Positions 1 through 6,648 of a stretch of DNA of 6,673 bases are shown here, one piece after another. The stretch is from Bacteroidota bacterium (GTDB taxonomy: Bacteria > Bacteroidota > Bacteroidia > Bacteroidales > B18-G4). The translations under genes were made by a program, and so were the position numbers. Positions within the stretch are counted from its first letter, which is position 1; every line of letters begins with the position of its first letter. Under the pieces are notes generated by a model. That model worked only from the letters and a program-made list of their open reading frames with translations, made no database searches and was not told the origin of the DNA. The stretch is taken from assembly GCA_003648575.1 (NCBI GenBank), contig QMPN01000164.1, positions 1 through 6,673 of the forward strand, read 5' to 3'.

Positions 1-1111
1 GGCTCATGATCCTGATTTCGGTGAGTCCGTTCGTCCTCTCCTGAAGAGCCAGGTACTTGTTGAATACTTCATAATCTTCAAGCAAGACTTCCGGACGATG
101 AGCGATCACTTCTTTCCAACTTTCCAGATTGGTTTTGCCAACAGGTGTTTCCATTAGTCTGAAATTCTTGGCATCCAGGTTTGTTCTGACATAGAACTTA
201 TCCTGGTAGTGGCTCACGAAATATTCCAGGTCAGCTTTCCTTTCCTGAAAAACCTTGAACTCCTCTTCAGGAGTTGAAGCATCCAGATAACGGTACTCAG
301 TAGATAGGGTACTGAAGGAGCCGATCATGAGATAATCCATAGATTTCGATATCGTGACCATGGTACGGAAGGTTTCATCCTCTTCGTGGAAGATCATGGG
401 ATCACCCGATGCATCTTCACCAAGTACATGCCTGTAAATCTTGTCAGGACGAAGGGTCACTTCATCTTTGCGTGTATAAAACAAAGTTTTGTTGTCGGCT
501 GCCCAGGGCGCATATCCTGTTGTGTTCGGAATGGCATCGCTGAATATCTCGCCTGTCTCCAAATTCTTGAAGTAAATAGTATATTTTCTCCTGCTCACAG
601 TATCCACCCCGTAGGCAACGATCTTATTGTCGGGGCTCACCGAGACACCGCCAACCTGGAAATAGCTGTATCCTTCAGCCATCTCATTTACATTCAGCAT
701 GATCTCTTCCTCAGCCTCGAGCATCCCCTTTTTCCTGCAATAAATGGGATATTCCATCCCTTCCTCATAACGCGAATAATAAAAGTATCCGTTACGTTTG
801 TAGGGGACTGACATATCGGTTTGCTGTATCCTGCCTATGATCTCATCGTAAAGCTCTGTCTGAAGCTCTTCGGTATGCTCCATCATGGCTTTTGTGTAGG
901 CATTTTCATTCTCCAGGTAGGTGATCACCTCCTGGTCTTCCCTGTCGTTGAGCCAATAGTAAGGGTCAATACGTGTTTGATCATGAGCTATGAGCTCTTT
1001 GTCGATCTTTTTTGCAACTGGTGGTTTCATGGTGCTTTTTGTGTCGGTACATCCGCTGAAGATCAGCAAACTTGCAATAAATAATAAACTGCCGGATAAG
1101 TAGTTCTTCAT
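1..1111 (-). CDS. Oligopeptidase B-like S9A family serine peptidase, lipoprotein (partial, N-terminal 370 codons)
   Basis: Reading the minus strand from the ATG at 1109-1111 gives an open frame of 370 codons that leaves the window with no stop. The N-terminus is hydrophobic and ends in a lipobox-like IFSGC with Cys21, so the mature protein is probably lipidated and exported. After it comes HDQTRIDPYYWLND (about residues 43-56), then YLENENAYT (about 65-73), which match the opening motifs of oligopeptidase B/prolyl oligopeptidase (S9A). Further family-like stretches are SVPYKRNGYFYYSR and LFYTRKDEVTLRPDKIYRH, typical of the beta-propeller that gates the active site. Known members cleave short peptides, with oligopeptidase B preferring Lys/Arg. 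The Ser-Asp-His triad lies in the C-terminal hydrolase domain outside the window, so activity cannot be judged here. It starts 66 bases after the receptor stop and may be cotranscribed with it. Family assignment is firm; the lipid anchor is likely (Phe at -3 is less typical). Confidence 0.9.
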   Translation of the reverse strand, partial: MKNYLSGSLLFIASLLIFSGCTDTKSTMKPPVAKKIDKELIAHDQTRIDPYYWLNDREDQEVITYLENENAYTKAMMEHTEELQTELYDEIIGRIQQTDMSVPYKRNGYFYYSRYEEGMEYPIYCRKKGMLEAEEEIMLNVNEMAEGYSYFQVGGVSVSPDNKIVAYGVDTVSRRKYTIYFKNLETGEIFSDAIPNTTGYAPWAADNKTLFYTRKDEVTLRPDKIYRHVLGEDASGDPMIFHEEDETFRTMVTISKSMDYLMIGSFSTLSTEYRYLDASTPEEEFKVFQERKADLEYFVSHYQDKFYVRTNLDAKNFRLMETPVGKTNLESWKEVIAHRPEVLLEDYEVFNKYLALQERTNGLTEIRIMS

Positions 1112-1177
1112 GGCATTAAAAATAAAGGTTAGTACGTAATATTCAGAGCGCAACTGATGCCGGAGGCTGGTCAAGAT
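1112..1177. other. Short gap between the receptor and the S9A peptidase genes
   Basis: This 66-base gap has no convincing terminator: only 3- to 4-bp GC stems such as GCC-GGA-GGC are present. On the minus strand a TTG followed about 20 bases later by AACCTTTA gives a poor match to the -33/-7 promoter pattern. Read-through from the receptor gene into the peptidase gene is therefore plausible, but a separate weak promoter cannot be excluded. Confidence 0.3.
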
Positions 1178-3511
1178 TTAGAATGCCAGGCTTACTCCCA
1201 GGCTGGGCATTATCGGTAACTGATATACGATCTCATTTGTGATTCTGTCAACGTAAAATACGTTTTTCCTGTTATATACATTCACTACACTCACATCAAT
1301 CTCAAAAACTGTGTTCTCACTGATATGAAAACGCTTCTTCAGGTCGATATCAAGTCGGTGGTAAGTAGGTAGTCGCCCTGCATTGAGATCGGCATAAAGT
1401 ATCCCCAACTCACCGTTGGTTGTTGTATAATCGGTGTAAATGCCGTCGCTAAAGTTAACCTTCTCGTAGTAGCCCTGGGTTTGAGTAAATGGGAAGCCTG
1501 TACCAAAGTTCCACCTGGCACTAAATTCCCAATCCATCTTTCCCCCAAAGCGATATACGCCAAGCAGGTTTACATTATGCCTCCTGTCGAAATGAGGATA
1601 ATAATGTTCAAGCTCTCCGGAAAGGTTTTCATAATACCTGTTCACGTATGCAAATGAATATACTGCCCAGATATAAAACCTCCTGTTATCAAATTTGAAA
1701 GTAAAGTCGATGCCTTCAGCATCACCTGTTTCTATGATAAAATCTTTGGTGAGCAGGTCTGGAGCCAGGGGAGCTTTTTCCTCATCAAAGATCTTATTCC
1801 TGTTCAAGTTGGTTAACTGTGAAAAGTTCTTGTAGTAACCCTCGATATTCATGGTGATATAACGGCCCAGGTCAAATTCAGCACCCAGGATCAGGTGCTC
1901 TGATTTTTGCAGGTTATGCTTCACAGGTTCACCATTAAATTCATCCGGAAGGTCATCGGGGCCTGAGAGGAAGCCATAGAAAAGGTTCACCACATCCCTG
2001 TCGGAGGTGGCACTGATCAGGTTCTGTGAATACAAGCCCCCGGCAAATTTCAGTCGAAATCTATCGGTCACATTATATTTTAATGAAAGTCTGGGTTCCG
2101 GCGACATCGTTGACAGTGAGGCATACCATTGCAGGCGGAAGCTGGGTTCTATCAGCACCTTTCCTGCTGTTTTCTTGTATTTCACATACATACCCAGCTC
2201 GGTAGTATTTTCCTTTTGCTGAATAGTCCGTCCCACTGAGTTAACAAAGAAATAGTCCGTTGTAAACCCAAGTACTTCGATCCCGTATTTTAGCTGGTCA
2301 CGACCCAGGAAGTAGTTAAAGTCAAATCCCATATTAAAGCCGTTGATCTCACTGGTACGCTCAGGGTTCACGTCATCCTTGAGGGAGATCTTATACTTGG
2401 AATAAGCGGCATGTCCGCCGATCATCACGGCCGATCTACTCGGGATGATCACAAAATTTGTACCTCCACCGCCTGACTTCCAGCTGAAGTCGGCAATGGA
2501 TTTATACTGATTCACCTTGTCAGTGAAATTAAACCCGTAAAAGTTGATCTTCGATCCGTTACCGAAATGAAATGAAAGTTTCCCGTAAAGGTCAAGGTAG
2601 TTAAACGGAAGTCCGTCTTCATTGATGTATTTATAAAATATCTGCGACGACTGCTCCAGGTAGGAGTTCTTGGCAGAAAATACAAATGAAGAACTGGATC
2701 CGCCTGTTTCTTTTTGTTTCGACAGAGGGCCTTCTATCATGATCTTGGCCCCGAAGGTGCTGGCCCCTACTTTTCCTGCAAATCGTTTCTTGTTTCCATC
2801 ACGGGTGGTGATATCCATGATCGATGAAACCCTGCCGCCATATTCAGCACCAAAGCCACCAGTGTACACGTCAGCATTCCTCAGGATATCAGTATCGAAA
2901 ACTGAAAATAATCCAATGGAATGGAAAGGGTTATAGATGATCATACCATCAAGCAGAACCTTATTCTGTATCGGGGATCCACCCCTGATATAAAGCTGGC
3001 CTCCCTGGTCACCGGTAAAAACAACACCCGGGAGCACCTGCAGGTACTGGGCCAGGTCAGGCTGTCCGCCAACGGAAGGGATCTTGGAAATCTCCTTGGG
3101 CGTAACCTTGTTAACGGAGGTTTTTGTTTCAGTTCGTGCCTCCTGGCGTTCGGCAGAGATATTAACAACATCCAGGATAACGGATGCCTGGCTAAGAAAC
3201 AGGTTCATAGATTGTATATCATCGGCGCTTACCGTTACCGGCATTGACAGCGTATCATAACCCAGATAGGTCACCATCAACGTATATTCACCCACCGGGA
3301 TCTTTGAGATCACGTACAAACCATTCACATCGGAAGCAGCACCAATGGTCGTCCCCTTCAGGTAAACATTGGTAAAAATGACCGGTTCACCTGTTTTTTC
3401 TTCATAAATGGAACCACGAATTGTTCCTGTTTGTGCAAAGGTTTCTGCGGAAATCATCAACACGAGGATCAGGCAGGTAAGGAGGTAGCTTATAGAGGTT
3501 CTCAGCTTCAT
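1178..3511 (-). CDS. TonB-dependent outer-membrane receptor with carboxypeptidase-regulatory-like N-terminal domain
   Basis: This 777-residue protein (ATG at 3509-3511) has a signal peptide at residues 1-26, with likely cleavage after SAETFA. A carboxypeptidase-regulatory-like beta domain follows at about 28-112 (GTIRGSIYEEKTGEPV, DVNGLYVISKIPVGEYTL). The plug is at about 125-240, marked by LAQYLQVLPGV, YIRGGSPIQNKVLLDGM and YNPFHSIGLFSVFD. The rest is a beta-barrel rich in alternating aromatic strands, ending in Phe as outer-membrane barrels do. It should import a ligand across the outer membrane using TonB energy. At under 800 residues it is shorter than SusC-type receptors and has no SusD neighbour; its plug motifs fit the receptor class found beside DUF4249-type lipoproteins. 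The frame extends upstream to a TTG at 3544 (788 residues). ATG is preferred because the signal peptide then begins with MKLRTS and because a promoter element at 3552-3559 sits too close to the TTG. Substrate unknown. Confidence 0.93.
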   Translation of the reverse strand: MKLRTSISYLLTCLILVLMISAETFAQTGTIRGSIYEEKTGEPVIFTNVYLKGTTIGAASDVNGLYVISKIPVGEYTLMVTYLGYDTLSMPVTVSADDIQSMNLFLSQASVILDVVNISAERQEARTETKTSVNKVTPKEISKIPSVGGQPDLAQYLQVLPGVVFTGDQGGQLYIRGGSPIQNKVLLDGMIIYNPFHSIGLFSVFDTDILRNADVYTGGFGAEYGGRVSSIMDITTRDGNKKRFAGKVGASTFGAKIMIEGPLSKQKETGGSSSSFVFSAKNSYLEQSSQIFYKYINEDGLPFNYLDLYGKLSFHFGNGSKINFYGFNFTDKVNQYKSIADFSWKSGGGGTNFVIIPSRSAVMIGGHAAYSKYKISLKDDVNPERTSEINGFNMGFDFNYFLGRDQLKYGIEVLGFTTDYFFVNSVGRTIQQKENTTELGMYVKYKKTAGKVLIEPSFRLQWYASLSTMSPEPRLSLKYNVTDRFRLKFAGGLYSQNLISATSDRDVVNLFYGFLSGPDDLPDEFNGEPVKHNLQKSEHLILGAEFDLGRYITMNIEGYYKNFSQLTNLNRNKIFDEEKAPLAPDLLTKDFIIETGDAEGIDFTFKFDNRRFYIWAVYSFAYVNRYYENLSGELEHYYPHFDRRHNVNLLGVYRFGGKMDWEFSARWNFGTGFPFTQTQGYYEKVNFSDGIYTDYTTTNGELGILYADLNAGRLPTYHRLDIDLKKRFHISENTVFEIDVSVVNVYNRKNVFYVDRITNEIVYQLPIMPSLGVSLAF

Positions 3512-3551
3512 CTTAGTGGATCTGGTTTGTCTGGTGTTTTTCAATGAAGTA

Positions 3552-3559
3552 CAAAAGTA
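3552..3559 (-). promoter_or_regulatory. Putative Bacteroidota -7 promoter element for the receptor gene
   Basis: On the minus strand this reads TACTTTTG, an exact match to the Bacteroidota -7 consensus TAnnTTTG. A possible -33 TTG lies at 3575-3577, but the 15-base spacing is shorter than usual, so that half is weak. Transcription would start at about 3544-3547, giving a leader of roughly 35 bases before the ATG at 3511. It lies in the short gap after the lipoprotein gene, so the receptor may have its own promoter as well as read-through. It is a short motif in AT-rich DNA, so chance occurrence is possible. Confidence 0.45.
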
Positions 3560-3583
3560 AATAAAGTTTTATTACAATATACA

Positions 3584-4582
3584 TTAATGCCAATCACCAT
3601 ATGAGTCAACAAAACGATGATGATAAAGGTGTTTCCCCCAGCTAATTGTATCGATAGTCCTTCTTTTCAGCATCAGTCCAAAATAGGTATATTTATACTT
3701 GCTTCCAAATACACCGGACCCATTGTGTACGTTGGTGTATTCGGGGAAAAAGTGCGGGTTGGTGGGCTGCTCATAAACAATGATAAATGATTGCAATTCC
3801 TTGCCGGGAAGAGCGATCATATAATCAACCCCCCTGGCCCTCCTTTTCACAGTGGGATCAACGGGTATTTGCGTTGCCAGGTATTCATAGTATTCATCGA
3901 AAAGTTGATAGGTCGTATCATTATCATTCATGGCCTTAAACTGCTCCATGCCAGGAACCCAATCCACATATTTATGGAGCGTTTCACCGTTGGCATACTC
4001 CCAATAGAGGAAGCGCATGATATAGTGCTCATGGTCCTCGTTATTCAATGAGCCGTCATATTCAGGCAGAGGTTCCGCATAATAGTTGACCCGGTATAAT
4101 GCCCGTTCCCAGTCGAAAGATTCCTCAAAAGTAATTCCACCGAGCACAGTACTTTTAGCCCATATTTCGTTCCCCGTATTACGGTTAATCACACGAAGTT
4201 TATATTCACAATCTTTATGAATGTGTTCAGTGGTTTTGTAAACACAGTTTGATTCATTTGAGAATAAGCCGGGCTCTTTCTGCCTGTCGACAGGCTCATA
4301 CTTCACCGGTTCACCTGTCATGTAACCATCCTTATACTCTTCAAGAAACACCTCGAATGCATCCTGGGAATAATTGACCGAATCGTTGATCATTGTATAA
4401 TTATAGGGATCGTTGCTGGTAGAGAATCCACGATTGATGCGAACATACTGTGCAGTATCCCTTATATCGATAAGGCCGTAAACTATCGAAATCTCTTTGT
4501 AACTTGCTAGCTCGAGGTCTGTTTCACAGGAATATGTAAGCAATAGTAATCCAACGAGTAATATGGCTACGGTCTTCTTCAT
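3584..4582 (-). CDS. DUF4249-like lipoprotein, partner of the adjacent TonB-dependent receptor
   Basis: This 332-residue protein begins MKKTVAILLVGLLLLTYSC, a type II signal peptide with lipidation expected at Cys19; acidic residues follow (CETDLE), which might suit surface display. The family-like features are IVYGLIDIRDTAQYVRINRGF-type sequence at about 33-53, KEPGLFSNESNCVYKT at about 102-117, a segment QIPVDPTVKRRARGVDYMI at about 238-256, and EYTNVHNGSGVFGSKY at about 281-296. I recognise this pattern from Bacteroidota lipoproteins of the DUF4249 type, which are encoded next to TonB-dependent receptors. Their biochemical role is not established; a ligand-capturing or receptor-capping role is inferred from the pairing. 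Here it precedes the receptor by only 72 bases on the same strand. Cys113 and Cys125 could form a disulfide. The exact Pfam assignment is less certain than the general class. The start is supported by the signal peptide and an A-rich AAAA before ATG. Confidence 0.72.
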   Translation of the reverse strand: MKKTVAILLVGLLLLTYSCETDLELASYKEISIVYGLIDIRDTAQYVRINRGFSTSNDPYNYTMINDSVNYSQDAFEVFLEEYKDGYMTGEPVKYEPVDRQKEPGLFSNESNCVYKTTEHIHKDCEYKLRVINRNTGNEIWAKSTVLGGITFEESFDWERALYRVNYYAEPLPEYDGSLNNEDHEHYIMRFLYWEYANGETLHKYVDWVPGMEQFKAMNDNDTTYQLFDEYYEYLATQIPVDPTVKRRARGVDYMIALPGKELQSFIIVYEQPTNPHFFPEYTNVHNGSGVFGSKYKYTYFGLMLKRRTIDTISWGKHLYHHRFVDSYGDWH

Positions 4583-4711
4583 TTTTATGGGAAAGGTATT
4601 CAGCCTTGAAATACATGATCAGGGCATCCCTTCCTATGAGCTAAAATAATATATTTTCCTCACTTCGATGCAATGAATCAGTAAACGGATGCCACGAATC
4701 AGTTATCGGTA
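4583..4711. other. Intergenic region between the J-domain gene and the lipoprotein gene
   Basis: This 129-base stretch is the longest gap in the window. It holds the 21-bp tandem repeat at 4667-4708, an AT-only inverted repeat at 4643-4657 (AAAATA, 3-base loop, TATTTT), and a small AGGG-CAT-CCCT hairpin at 4621-4631. None is a convincing GC-rich terminator. A promoter for the lipoprotein-receptor pair is expected here; the nearest -7-like sequence is TACCTTTC on the minus strand (4591-4598), which matches TAnnTTTG except for the last base but lies very close to the ATG and lacks a clear -33 partner. Confidence 0.4.
4667..4708. repeat. Tandem pair of imperfect 21-bp direct repeats
   Basis: Two abutting 21-base units, 4667-4687 and 4688-4708, agree at 17 of 21 positions. 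Both begin GATGC, share GAATCAGT at unit positions 9-16, and end CG; the mismatches are at unit positions 6, 8, 17 and 19. The pair begins about 3 bases beyond the stop of the J-domain gene. No third copy flanks it. It could be a regulator site pair, a short duplication, or a remnant of a removed gene. Its function is not known. Confidence 0.6.
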
Positions 4712-5635
4712 CTATTTAAGTGCGCGAAGCTTTTCGAAAAGCGCTTTTTCCTCAGAGTTGAGTTTTTCAGGGACGACAACATTCACCTTTACGAAGAGGT
4801 CACCGCTAACACCTGCATGCGAATATTCCGGCATACCCATATTCTTGAGCCTGAAAGTCTTTCCATTCTGAGTACCTGCCGGGATGCTTATGTTTACTGG
4901 TCCTTTCAGTGTTTCAACGGCTTGCTTGCCACCAAGTACAGCAGAGTACAGCTCAGTTTCCAGCGTTGTAAACAGGTCGTTCTCATCCCGCTTGAACCTG
5001 GGATCGGGCAATATGCTAATCTGTATATACAGGTCACCACTCTGGCCGCCGGATGCCCCGAATCCACCTTTTCCCTTAACCCTCAAACGTTGACCATCCC
5101 TTACACCTTTTCCTACCTTTGCCTTGATGGTGTCGCCTTTAATATCGATGAGGCGCTCGGTACCCTGGTATGCTTCCAGCAGGGTAAGTGTAAGCCTGGT
5201 AGAATAATCTGTGCCTTTCAGGTTTCGCTTTGGTTGTGTCCGGCCGCCCTGATTATCAAAGCCGCCTCCAAAAAATGTTTTAAAGAAATCGGAAAATCCT
5301 CCTCCGCCGAAGATATCATCCATATCGATCCCTCCGCCGGCATTGCGTGAATATCCGCCATACTGTCCATGACCATATCCCTGGTTAGCATAAGCACCAT
5401 TCTTTTCATAGTGCTTCCAATTGGCCCCAAGCTGGTCATACTTACCCCGTTTCCCGGCATCACCCACGACCTCGTATGCCTCACTGATCTCCTTGAACTT
5501 ATCTTCTGCCTTTGTGTTCCCCTGGTTCTTATCAGGATGGAACTTCATAGCCAGCTTGCGATAAGCCTTTTTGATCTCGGCCTGTGTAGCCTTTTTATTT
5601 ACTCCTAATATTTTATAATAATCTTTATAATCCAT
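4712..5635 (-). CDS. cbpA: Class B J-domain co-chaperone, CbpA-type (DnaJ C-terminal domain protein)
   Basis: This 307-residue protein starts [12 protein letters not shown] and has a complete J domain at about residues 3-70, with the essential HPD at 33-35 that stimulates DnaK ATP hydrolysis. A Gly/Phe/Tyr-rich linker follows at about 80-135 ([17 protein letters not shown]). Two substrate-binding C-terminal domains follow: domain I at about 140-205, ending near [18 protein letters not shown], and domain II from about 215 ([14 protein letters not shown]) to 295. There are no CxxCxGxG repeats, so it is not canonical DnaJ; the length is close to that of E. coli CbpA (306 residues). It acts in the cytoplasm with DnaK on unfolded proteins. 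Bacteroidota often carry a MerR-like CbpM modulator beside such genes, but none is found downstream here. The J domain directly follows the start, which supports the ATG at 5633-5635. No CIRCE element was seen upstream. The symbol is by architecture; whether it binds curved DNA is untested. Confidence 0.92.
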   Translation of the reverse strand: MDYKDYYKILGVNKKATQAEIKKAYRKLAMKFHPDKNQGNTKAEDKFKEISEAYEVVGDAGKRGKYDQLGANWKHYEKNGAYANQGYGHGQYGGYSRNAGGGIDMDDIFGGGGFSDFFKTFFGGGFDNQGGRTQPKRNLKGTDYSTRLTLTLLEAYQGTERLIDIKGDTIKAKVGKGVRDGQRLRVKGKGGFGASGGQSGDLYIQISILPDPRFKRDENDLFTTLETELYSAVLGGKQAVETLKGPVNISIPAGTQNGKTFRLKNMGMPEYSHAGVSGDLFVKVNVVVPEKLNSEEKALFEKLRALK

Positions 5636-5737
5636 GTACTGTAAGGCTTATCAAGAATCATACCTGAGAGAAAAACATGAAAAAATGACATGCAACAGCA
5701 TTCAATTTATCGGGAAAGCCGCTTCTATGAGTGAGGC
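5636..5737. other. Intergenic region upstream of the J-domain gene
   Basis: This 102-base gap between the LiaF-like stop and the J-domain ATG contains a T-rich stretch on the minus strand with CATG at both ends (5676-5692) followed by a short T run. It could be a weak terminator, but the 4-bp stem is too short to call. No TAnnTTTG element, no CIRCE inverted repeat and no clear ribosome binding site were found, so how the J-domain gene is expressed cannot be read from this sequence. Confidence 0.3.
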
Positions 5738-6640
5738 TCAATACCTAATCACCTTCAGGCTTGATATTCCTGAGTTGAACTGTATGCTGATGTTCTTGCT
5801 GGCGCTGGAGAAGTTGGGACTCACATAAGTGCTCTTGCTGACTTTATCAAAGCCCGGCAATTCCTTGGAAACCAGGAATGAATCCGAGTTGACCTCGCAA
5901 GCAACCTCCTTCGGAACCAGGATCTTCACCGATGACACTCCTGTTTCGATATGAACATCCACATCTTCAGACATGGCTCCCAGTTTTATTTCAATAGAGG
6001 TGGCTCCGCCATCAATACGCAGATTATCAAGTATAAATGGAGTCAGGTCAAACCAGAGATCGGCTGCCCCGGCATCAACATCCAGGTCCCAAACCATATT
6101 GGGGTTTAGTTTGATCTCCACCTCATGTGATTGGTAGAGGCTGATCTGTTTCCGGGTGTACTCCGGTCCGATACGCACACGCTGGTGGTCATCATCGACA
6201 GTTGTCCTCATGTAATATGTTGCAGAGTCGCCTATGTAGCGAAAATCGACAAGCTGCTCTGATGTTCCATCGATCACGTATGATCCGGCAGCAGCCTCTA
6301 ACTTCAGTGTAGCATATTGAGAAGATTCCAGCAGCGGTTCACTCTTCTTCAGTTCTATGCGGTCGCCTTTGTGCCAGTCGCCGATCCATAACCAGCCTGA
6401 ATGCCATTTCCCGGGATTGTAATGAACAATCAGTATCATTACCAGTATTGCTGAGAAAGAAGCAATAAGCTTATACCAAGGCTTGATCGGAAGGATAGAT
6501 ACCCCCCAAAAAATAAGCACAAGCGGCCATAAGCTTACTATATCACGCCAGCTAAAATATATGACATCAAACTGCTTTAAAAGGTAAAGTGTCCCCAATA
6601 AAATCAGGAGCACTCCCCAGAAGAGGTTTTTGTATTTCAT
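5738..6640 (-). CDS. LiaF/toast-rack-like membrane protein (three N-terminal membrane segments, beta-repeat C-terminal domain)
   Basis: This 300-residue protein has hydrophobic segments at about 5-22, 33-52 and 55-75. The first two, with short charged turns and the LLGTLYLL and WPLVLIFWGVSIL patterns, resemble the LiaI-LiaF-like/DUF5668 membrane region. The remainder (about 95-300), probably outside the cytoplasmic membrane, is built of beta-strand pairs with a recurring G-x-x-x-hydrophobic-x-hydrophobic pattern at Gly119, Gly191, Gly212, Gly234 and Gly291 (for example GATSIEI, GVSSVKI, GISSLKV). That fits the toast-rack or LiaF C-terminal class of beta-rich domains. Firmicutes LiaF inhibits an envelope-stress sensor kinase, but no kinase or response regulator is in this window, so a signalling role is only inferred. 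The ATG at 6638-6640 gives a normal short N-terminus before the first membrane helix. The J-domain gene starts 102 bases downstream. Class assignment is moderate; the function is unknown. Confidence 0.72.
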   Translation of the reverse strand: MKYKNLFWGVLLILLGTLYLLKQFDVIYFSWRDIVSLWPLVLIFWGVSILPIKPWYKLIASFSAILVMILIVHYNPGKWHSGWLWIGDWHKGDRIELKKSEPLLESSQYATLKLEAAAGSYVIDGTSEQLVDFRYIGDSATYYMRTTVDDDHQRVRIGPEYTRKQISLYQSHEVEIKLNPNMVWDLDVDAGAADLWFDLTPFILDNLRIDGGATSIEIKLGAMSEDVDVHIETGVSSVKILVPKEVACEVNSDSFLVSKELPGFDKVSKSTYVSPNFSSASKNISIQFNSGISSLKVIRY

Positions 6641-6648
6641 GATGAAAT
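6634..6648. repeat. 15-bp perfect inverted repeat over the LiaF-like start codon
   Basis: ATTTCAT at 6634-6640 and ATGAAAT at 6642-6648 are exact reverse complements around a single G at 6641. The palindrome includes the start codon of the LiaF-like gene. It might be an operator or might influence translation, but A+T-rich palindromes of this length arise by chance and the rest of the upstream region is outside the window. Confidence 0.3.

Noticed and set aside
386..1084. Two plus-strand open frames of 141 and 87 codons
   Set aside because: They are antisense to the oligopeptidase B-like gene, whose minus-strand frame is open throughout and carries clear family motifs.
2941..3247. Open frames on both strands overlapping the receptor plug region
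   Set aside because: They are out of frame with the receptor's conserved plug and N-terminal domain sequence and show no family features.
3512..3544. TTG-initiated 11-residue extension of the receptor
   Set aside because: It precedes a complete signal peptide that begins at an ATG, and the likely promoter element leaves almost no leader for the TTG.
4591..4598. TACCTTTC as a promoter element for the lipoprotein gene
   Set aside because: It mismatches the last base of TAnnTTTG, has no clear -33 partner, and would leave only a few bases before the ATG.
4643..4657. AT-only inverted repeat as a terminator
   Set aside because: The stem has no G-C pairs and would be unstable; it is better viewed as ordinary AT-rich spacer.
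4817..5350. A 177-codon plus-strand open frame opposite the J-domain gene
   Set aside because: It lies wholly antisense to a well-supported CbpA-type gene, has no recognisable domain, and its composition follows from the Gly-rich coding strand.
5676..5692. CATG...CATG with T runs as a terminator for the LiaF-like gene
   Set aside because: The stem is only 4 bp of a self-complementary tetranucleotide, too weak to call a terminator.
5636..5737. CIRCE-type heat-shock operator upstream of the J-domain gene
   Set aside because: The TTAGCACTC-N9-GAGTGCTAA inverted repeat is not present in either orientation.
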